Source of the DNA: Flavobacteriales bacterium
Lineage (GTDB): Bacteria > Bacteroidota > Bacteroidia > NS11-12g > UBA9320
DNA: 64,000 nucleotides
NCBI GenBank assembly: GCA_020635395.1
Contig: JACJZV010000001.1
Location: forward strand, 434,001 to 498,000
Reading direction: 5' to 3'
A program made the translations under genes and the position numbers. The notes under the pieces are model-generated. The model made no database searches, had not been told where the DNA came from, and saw only the letters and a program-made list of their open reading frames with translations. Of this stretch, positions 60,310 through 64,000 are shown one piece after another. How positions within the stretch are numbered: position 1 is the first letter of the stretch; each line of letters opens with the position of its first letter.

Positions 60310-62556
60310 ATGGCTTCTTCAACAATATTTAAAAATTTCAATCAACCTATAGAAAATAAAGCAATACTACTTATCACCAAAGACATTGCGGAAGGTAAAT
60401 ACAAAGACCTTGTAGAACCTATTAGAATGGCAATAGGAATGGGTAAAGCTGACCGAGTAGATAGACTAAAAAAAGAATTACCAGCTTTCACACCTTCTGG
60501 AACATTTGAAGGTGGACGTAAGATGGAGTATTTAAAAATGTATAGTGGTTTTGTTCACTTAGACTTTGACAAACTCAGTCCTGATGAATTGGCTAAAGCC
60601 AAATCACAGGTACAAGAAATGCCTACCACTTTTGCTTGTTTCACAAGCCCAAGCGGTAACGGCCTAAAAGTTTTTATTGAAGTAGATAGTAGCTTAGAAC
60701 ACCACAGTATAGCATATAAGCAAGTACAAGAGTTTTACGAGCAATCTTTGAGCATAGAAGCAGACCCAAAGTGTAAAGACGTTACACGGCTTTGCTTTGT
60801 GTCTCACGACACAGAAGCATATCGTAACATTCAAAACGAAAAGTTCAAAATTGAGTTGCCACCAGACAATTTACTGGAGCAAGTGCCGAAACCTACGGTT
60901 ACGCCACCTATTGTAGATAAAGAGTATAATCCATTCTTGGAAGAGCAATTAGCGGAATGTGTACGATTTACTGAAAACAAATATCAGTACTATGATGGCA
61001 ACAGGAACAACTTCGTATATCAGTTAGCGTGTAATTGCAACAGAAAAGGTATTGCCTATGATGATACATTGGATTTTATCAAGCAAAACTATGACCTAAA
61101 AGATTTTGAAATTACCGCTTCTGTTAAAAGTGCTTACAATCATAACGCTACACAATTTGGGCAGTATAAAAAAATAAAACCACCTAAGTCAAGCAATCAA
61201 TCTTTAGAAACAGACTATCGTATAGAAACACCAACATATAGTGATAAAATATTTGAGGCACTACCCGATATTCTAAGAATAGGTTCACAAGCATTTGATG
61301 ATAAAAGAGAAAGAGACGTATTTCTCACTGGTGCAATAGCAATACTTAGTGGTTGCCTTCCTAATGTTGTGGGTGAATATGCAAGAGAGACAGTATATCC
61401 CAATTTGTTTGCATTTGTTATAGCACCTGCCGCAAGCGGCAAAGGTGCATTGAAATTCGCCAAAAACTTAGGTGATAAATACCAGGATCACCTTTTAGAA
61501 TGTCATAAGGTAGCAAAAGAACAATATGAGGCAGAATTAGCTGAACATAAAGCAGCACAAAGAGACAGAAAGAAAGGTGAACCTGTTAATACAGAAGAAC
61601 CAGAGAAGCCACCGTTCAAAGTAGCTTTTATTCCTGCCAATAGTAGCTATGCTAAAATATTACAACATATACAGCAGAATGAAGGAACAGGAATAATATG
61701 TGAAACAGAAGCGGATAGTATGGGTAATGTAATGAAACAAGAATGGGGTGGTTATTCGGATATGCTTCGCAAATCCTTTCACCACGAGACCATAAGTTTA
61801 TCTCGTAAAACGAATGATGAATATATATCTATCAAAGAGCCTAAAATATCTATTGCTTTATCGGGTACACCCGGACAAGTTGGTAATTTAATTTCTTCAG
61901 CAGAAGATGGTTTGTTTAGTAGATTTATATTTTACACTTTCAAAGTTGAAGAACAACTTTGGCGTGACGTGTCGCCTTACGGCAACCCTATCAATCTAAA
62001 CGACCATTTCACAAACTTGTCAAGCCAAGTTTTTTCAATGGTTCAGTTTTTCGAGCAATCCAATACTATCATAAAACTAACTCGTGACCAATGGCTTACT
62101 ATAAATGAAGTTGGGCAGAAGTGGCTTACAGAGATTACTATTTTTACTTCACAAGAAGCTGGAAGTGTAGCCAAGAGGTTAGGGGTTATTCTTTATCGTT
62201 TAGCAATGATATTTACCGCATTAAGAAAATTTGAAAATGGTGAAGCTACCCAAGAAGTGTTATGTACAGATGAAGATTTTGAAATAGCTCTTAGCATAGC
62301 AAACACTTTTATAGAGCATAGTGTCATTATGTTTAACAACCTGCCTTCACAAGAGAAAGAAATGCCATTTAAGAGTAGTAATAAGCAAGCATTCTTTGTA
62401 GCACTACCGCATAAATTCAAACGAGAAGAAGCTGTTCAAATTGGAATATCACATAATATAAAAGAAAGAACAGTTGGTTCATTGCTAAAAAAGCTACTTG
62501 AAAAAGGCTTACTAACCCAACCAGAATACGGCTTTTATCAAAAGGTTAGTTCATAA
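60310..62556 (+). CDS. BT4734/BF3469-type protein with DUF3987 domain
   Basis: A 748-residue protein starting at the ATG at 60310; the open frame to 60193 overlaps the preceding gene. The N-terminal BT4734-like (VirE_N/primase-like) region contains YSGFVHLDFDKLSPDEL and FTSPSGNGLKVFIEVD. The DUF3987 part has an ATPase-like P-loop, APAASGKGALKF (about 371), and a Walker B-like IICETEADSM (about 460). These proteins are found on elements and plasmids and are thought to be primase-helicase-like; element replication is a reasonable guess. Confidence 0.87.
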   Translation: MASSTIFKNFNQPIENKAILLITKDIAEGKYKDLVEPIRMAIGMGKADRVDRLKKELPAFTPSGTFEGGRKMEYLKMYSGFVHLDFDKLSPDELAKAKSQVQEMPTTFACFTSPSGNGLKVFIEVDSSLEHHSIAYKQVQEFYEQSLSIEADPKCKDVTRLCFVSHDTEAYRNIQNEKFKIELPPDNLLEQVPKPTVTPPIVDKEYNPFLEEQLAECVRFTENKYQYYDGNRNNFVYQLACNCNRKGIAYDDTLDFIKQNYDLKDFEITASVKSAYNHNATQFGQYKKIKPPKSSNQSLETDYRIETPTYSDKIFEALPDILRIGSQAFDDKRERDVFLTGAIAILSGCLPNVVGEYARETVYPNLFAFVIAPAASGKGALKFAKNLGDKYQDHLLECHKVAKEQYEAELAEHKAAQRDRKKGEPVNTEEPEKPPFKVAFIPANSSYAKILQHIQQNEGTGIICETEADSMGNVMKQEWGGYSDMLRKSFHHETISLSRKTNDEYISIKEPKISIALSGTPGQVGNLISSAEDGLFSRFIFYTFKVEEQLWRDVSPYGNPINLNDHFTNLSSQVFSMVQFFEQSNTIIKLTRDQWLTINEVGQKWLTEITIFTSQEAGSVAKRLGVILYRLAMIFTALRKFENGEATQEVLCTDEDFEIALSIANTFIEHSVIMFNNLPSQEKEMPFKSSNKQAFFVALPHKFKREEAVQIGISHNIKERTVGSLLKKLLEKGLLTQPEYGFYQKVSS

Positions 62557-62578
62557 CAATAATTCCATTCTATTTTTA

Positions 62579-62611
62579 TTGTCTTATTTTCTCTTGTTTG
62601 TTGTACATTTG
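62579..62611 (+). promoter_or_regulatory. Promoter and operator-like repeats of the XRE-Argonaute operon
   Basis: TTG (62579-62581), 22 bp, TACATTTG (62604-62611). ACATTTGT repeats directly at 62605 and 62630, and TTGTACA words flank the region just before the XRE start, a likely site for the regulator. Confidence 0.55.
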
Positions 62612-62640
62612 TCATTTAATGTCAAGTGAACATTTGTACA

Positions 62641-62931
62641 ATGAATAATTTTGGAGAACTTATTAGAGCCAAACGAGAAGATAAAGAAATGCTTCTGAGA
62701 CACCTTGCAGCTCAACTGGATATTGATACAGCTCAGCTTAGTAAGATGGAAAGAGGCGAAAGAACTGTAAAGCGTGAACACGTTACACAGCTAATCGACA
62801 TTTTTAATCTTGACCCAAGTAAGGCATTCTCAGTTTGGTTGTCTGACCAAATTGTTGCCTTAATCACCAATGAAGATGAAGCACTTAACGCCTTAAAGAT
62901 TGCAGAGAAACAAATCAAAGATTTAAAGTAA
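62641..62931 (+). CDS. XRE-family transcription regulator
   Basis: A 96-residue protein with one HTH_3 domain (about 3-60): FGELIRAKREDKEMLLRHLA, then QLDIDTAQLSKMERGERTVK. A short helical tail follows. I use the ATG at 62641; the GTG at 62626 would start inside the operator-like repeats. Such regulators stand before restriction-modification and other defence genes in this phylum. It is 10 bp ahead of the Argonaute gene and probably represses the pair. Confidence 0.88.
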   Translation: MNNFGELIRAKREDKEMLLRHLAAQLDIDTAQLSKMERGERTVKREHVTQLIDIFNLDPSKAFSVWLSDQIVALITNEDEALNALKIAEKQIKDLK

Positions 62932-62941
62932 CTACTAATAT

Positions 62942-64000
62942 ATGGAGCAAAAACTTAATATCAATATAATTCCATTTAGCCACCCCTTTGCAAGCAAAGA
63001 GTTTGGCTTTTATGCAGAGAAAAAAGAAGGCACATATCCAGTCCATAGGTCTGAATTGCCACAGCCTCTTTGGGAACAGTATGAAGAGGAATTTCAAGAC
63101 ATTAAGTATCTCTATTCTGACTTTGTTTCAACTGATGATACAGACTATAAAGCTGAGGTTGATTTTAAAGAAAGTTCACGTTTTGCAAAGCATTTTTATA
63201 CCACTAATATTTTAGCATATTTTGAAGATAAGGCTGATGCTATTAAGAAGAATTTTGTTGGCGATATACAGTTATGGTTTAAGGATGAAAGCCTTTCGGC
63301 TTCCAGCTTTACAGCCTATGAAAAATACACATTAAAAATAGAGTTCTCAAGACTTACTTCCAGTCCTGCATTACTTATTACTTATGATGGCATTTCTAAG
63401 GTGTCAACTAAAAGTATTGCTGAAATAGATACACCAACGGATAACTTCAAAACCATAATTTTCAGAAACAGAATAACAAAGTTTGACAGGTTAGATGAAG
63501 AAGCTAAACAGAACTTAACTGAAGCAAATCCATTGCTCTCTATTACTTTAAAAGAAATTCTTAAAATACCTCAGAATAGACCAAAGCGAGTAAATAAATA
63601 CATACCATACTACGAGAAGATAAATAAATTCTATAATCAGTACTTGAATAATGAAGCATTTAGAAAGTTAATCCCATTAGACACAAAAGGGTTCTTCAAT
63701 ATTCCAGAGAAAGAAGTTTTTAGAATAAACTACAAATCCAATAATCTAAAGTTTTATAATGGTACAGAAATAGATCCACAGAAAGGAATGAAAATGGGGC
63801 CATACAAAACAGCCCAAAATCCGAATAACATTAGTTTCTTCTTTGTGTACCACAAATCAGACAGAGCAAAAGCTGTTGCACAGCTTTACTCTTATTTTAC
63901 CAAAGGTTATGTAAAGAATGGTAACACTGTCTTTAAACCTTTGAAAGAATATATTAAACAACCGTTTCACATAGCTAAAGATGATAGTATAGCCTTTGAT
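62942..64000 (+). CDS. Prokaryotic Argonaute, long type (partial, C-terminus off window)
   Basis: The frame is open for 353 codons to the edge. It starts MEQKLNINIIPFSHPFASKE. The strongest evidence is residues 269-288: LKFYNGTEIDPQKGMKMGPY, the conserved F-x-N-G...D-P...G-x-x-x-GPY block that precedes the MID domain in long Argonautes, followed by a strand ISFFFVYHKSDR. The region before it is about 270 residues, so N, L1 and L2 fit, with a PAZ domain that is short or hard to see. MID and PIWI lie outside, so the catalytic DEDX tetrad and slicer activity cannot be judged. Long Argonautes use guide nucleic acids to attack plasmids and phages. Confidence 0.78.
   Translation, partial: MEQKLNINIIPFSHPFASKEFGFYAEKKEGTYPVHRSELPQPLWEQYEEEFQDIKYLYSDFVSTDDTDYKAEVDFKESSRFAKHFYTTNILAYFEDKADAIKKNFVGDIQLWFKDESLSASSFTAYEKYTLKIEFSRLTSSPALLITYDGISKVSTKSIAEIDTPTDNFKTIIFRNRITKFDRLDEEAKQNLTEANPLLSITLKEILKIPQNRPKRVNKYIPYYEKINKFYNQYLNNEAFRKLIPLDTKGFFNIPEKEVFRINYKSNNLKFYNGTEIDPQKGMKMGPYKTAQNPNNISFFFVYHKSDRAKAVAQLYSYFTKGYVKNGNTVFKPLKEYIKQPFHIAKDDSIAFD

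Larger units (their letters stand above)
56762..64000 (+). mobile_element. Integrative element at the mnmE 3' end (right end off window)
   Basis: All genes run on the plus strand: Zn-finger/HTH regulator, tyrosine integrase, unknown protein, two HTH_17 proteins, DUF3987 protein, XRE regulator and Argonaute. This order (HTH, integrase, unknown, HTH pair, DUF3987) is typical of Bacteroidota integrative and mobilisable elements. Leucine is mostly TTA here and TTG/CTC in the neighbouring chromosome, in keeping with transfer. Mobilisation genes, if present, lie to the right. Confidence 0.8.

Overview
The window is a stretch of a Bacteroidota chromosome with a mobile element at its right end; I cannot name the species. 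The lineage call rests on a T9SS C-terminal sorting domain, a Porin_10-type porin, lptC/coaX/birA gene order, near-absence of Shine-Dalgarno sequences, and very frequent TAnnTTTG (-7) promoter boxes, often only a few bases upstream of the start codon. Several starts were moved from the longest reading frame because such a box or the family N-terminus favours a later ATG, GTG or TTG.

Regions. 1-4558 (minus): ABC permease and ATPase, frr, a membrane protein and a secreted protein. 4594-12130 (plus): hflX, an AAA/DUF4143-type ATPase with an array of palindromes upstream, a NatAB-like ABC exporter and a class A PBP. 12136-14952 (minus): comEC and a proline-rich protein. 15106-16994: tdk and an HTTM protein. 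17026-17100: tRNA-Val. 17340-19823: an AsmA-like protein. 24714-19824 (minus): operon birA-coaX-OMP-TPR-lptC-small membrane protein. 24760-35085: rsfS, chrA, rfbC, pcrA, a lone response regulator, an OmpA-family protein and a porin. 36221-36634: three tandem copies of what look like small RNA genes. 37738-36659 (minus): fdx-iscX-kdsC. 37846-53613: mostly housekeeping genes (lysC, fbp, nfeD-floA, dcd, PPTase, dsbD, a LysM glucosaminidase, a symporter, a LOG-like protein). 53616-55429: a second ATPase cassette with its own palindromes plus an ORF6N protein, directly abutting mnmE. 56762-64000: an integrative element entered at the 3' end of mnmE, carrying regulators, a tyrosine integrase, a DUF3987 protein and, as cargo at the window edge, an XRE regulator followed by a partial prokaryotic Argonaute.

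Most notable points: (1) the triple 150-bp repeat, each unit with a minus-strand TTG-N21-TACCTTTG promoter, a GAAA-capped hairpin that hides an AGGAGG, an 11-codon micro-ORF and an intrinsic terminator; (2) two unrelated-sequence palindrome arrays placed identically over the promoters of two DUF4143-type ATPase genes; (3) an Argonaute on an element whose target resembles that of SGI1 (end of mnmE/trmE).
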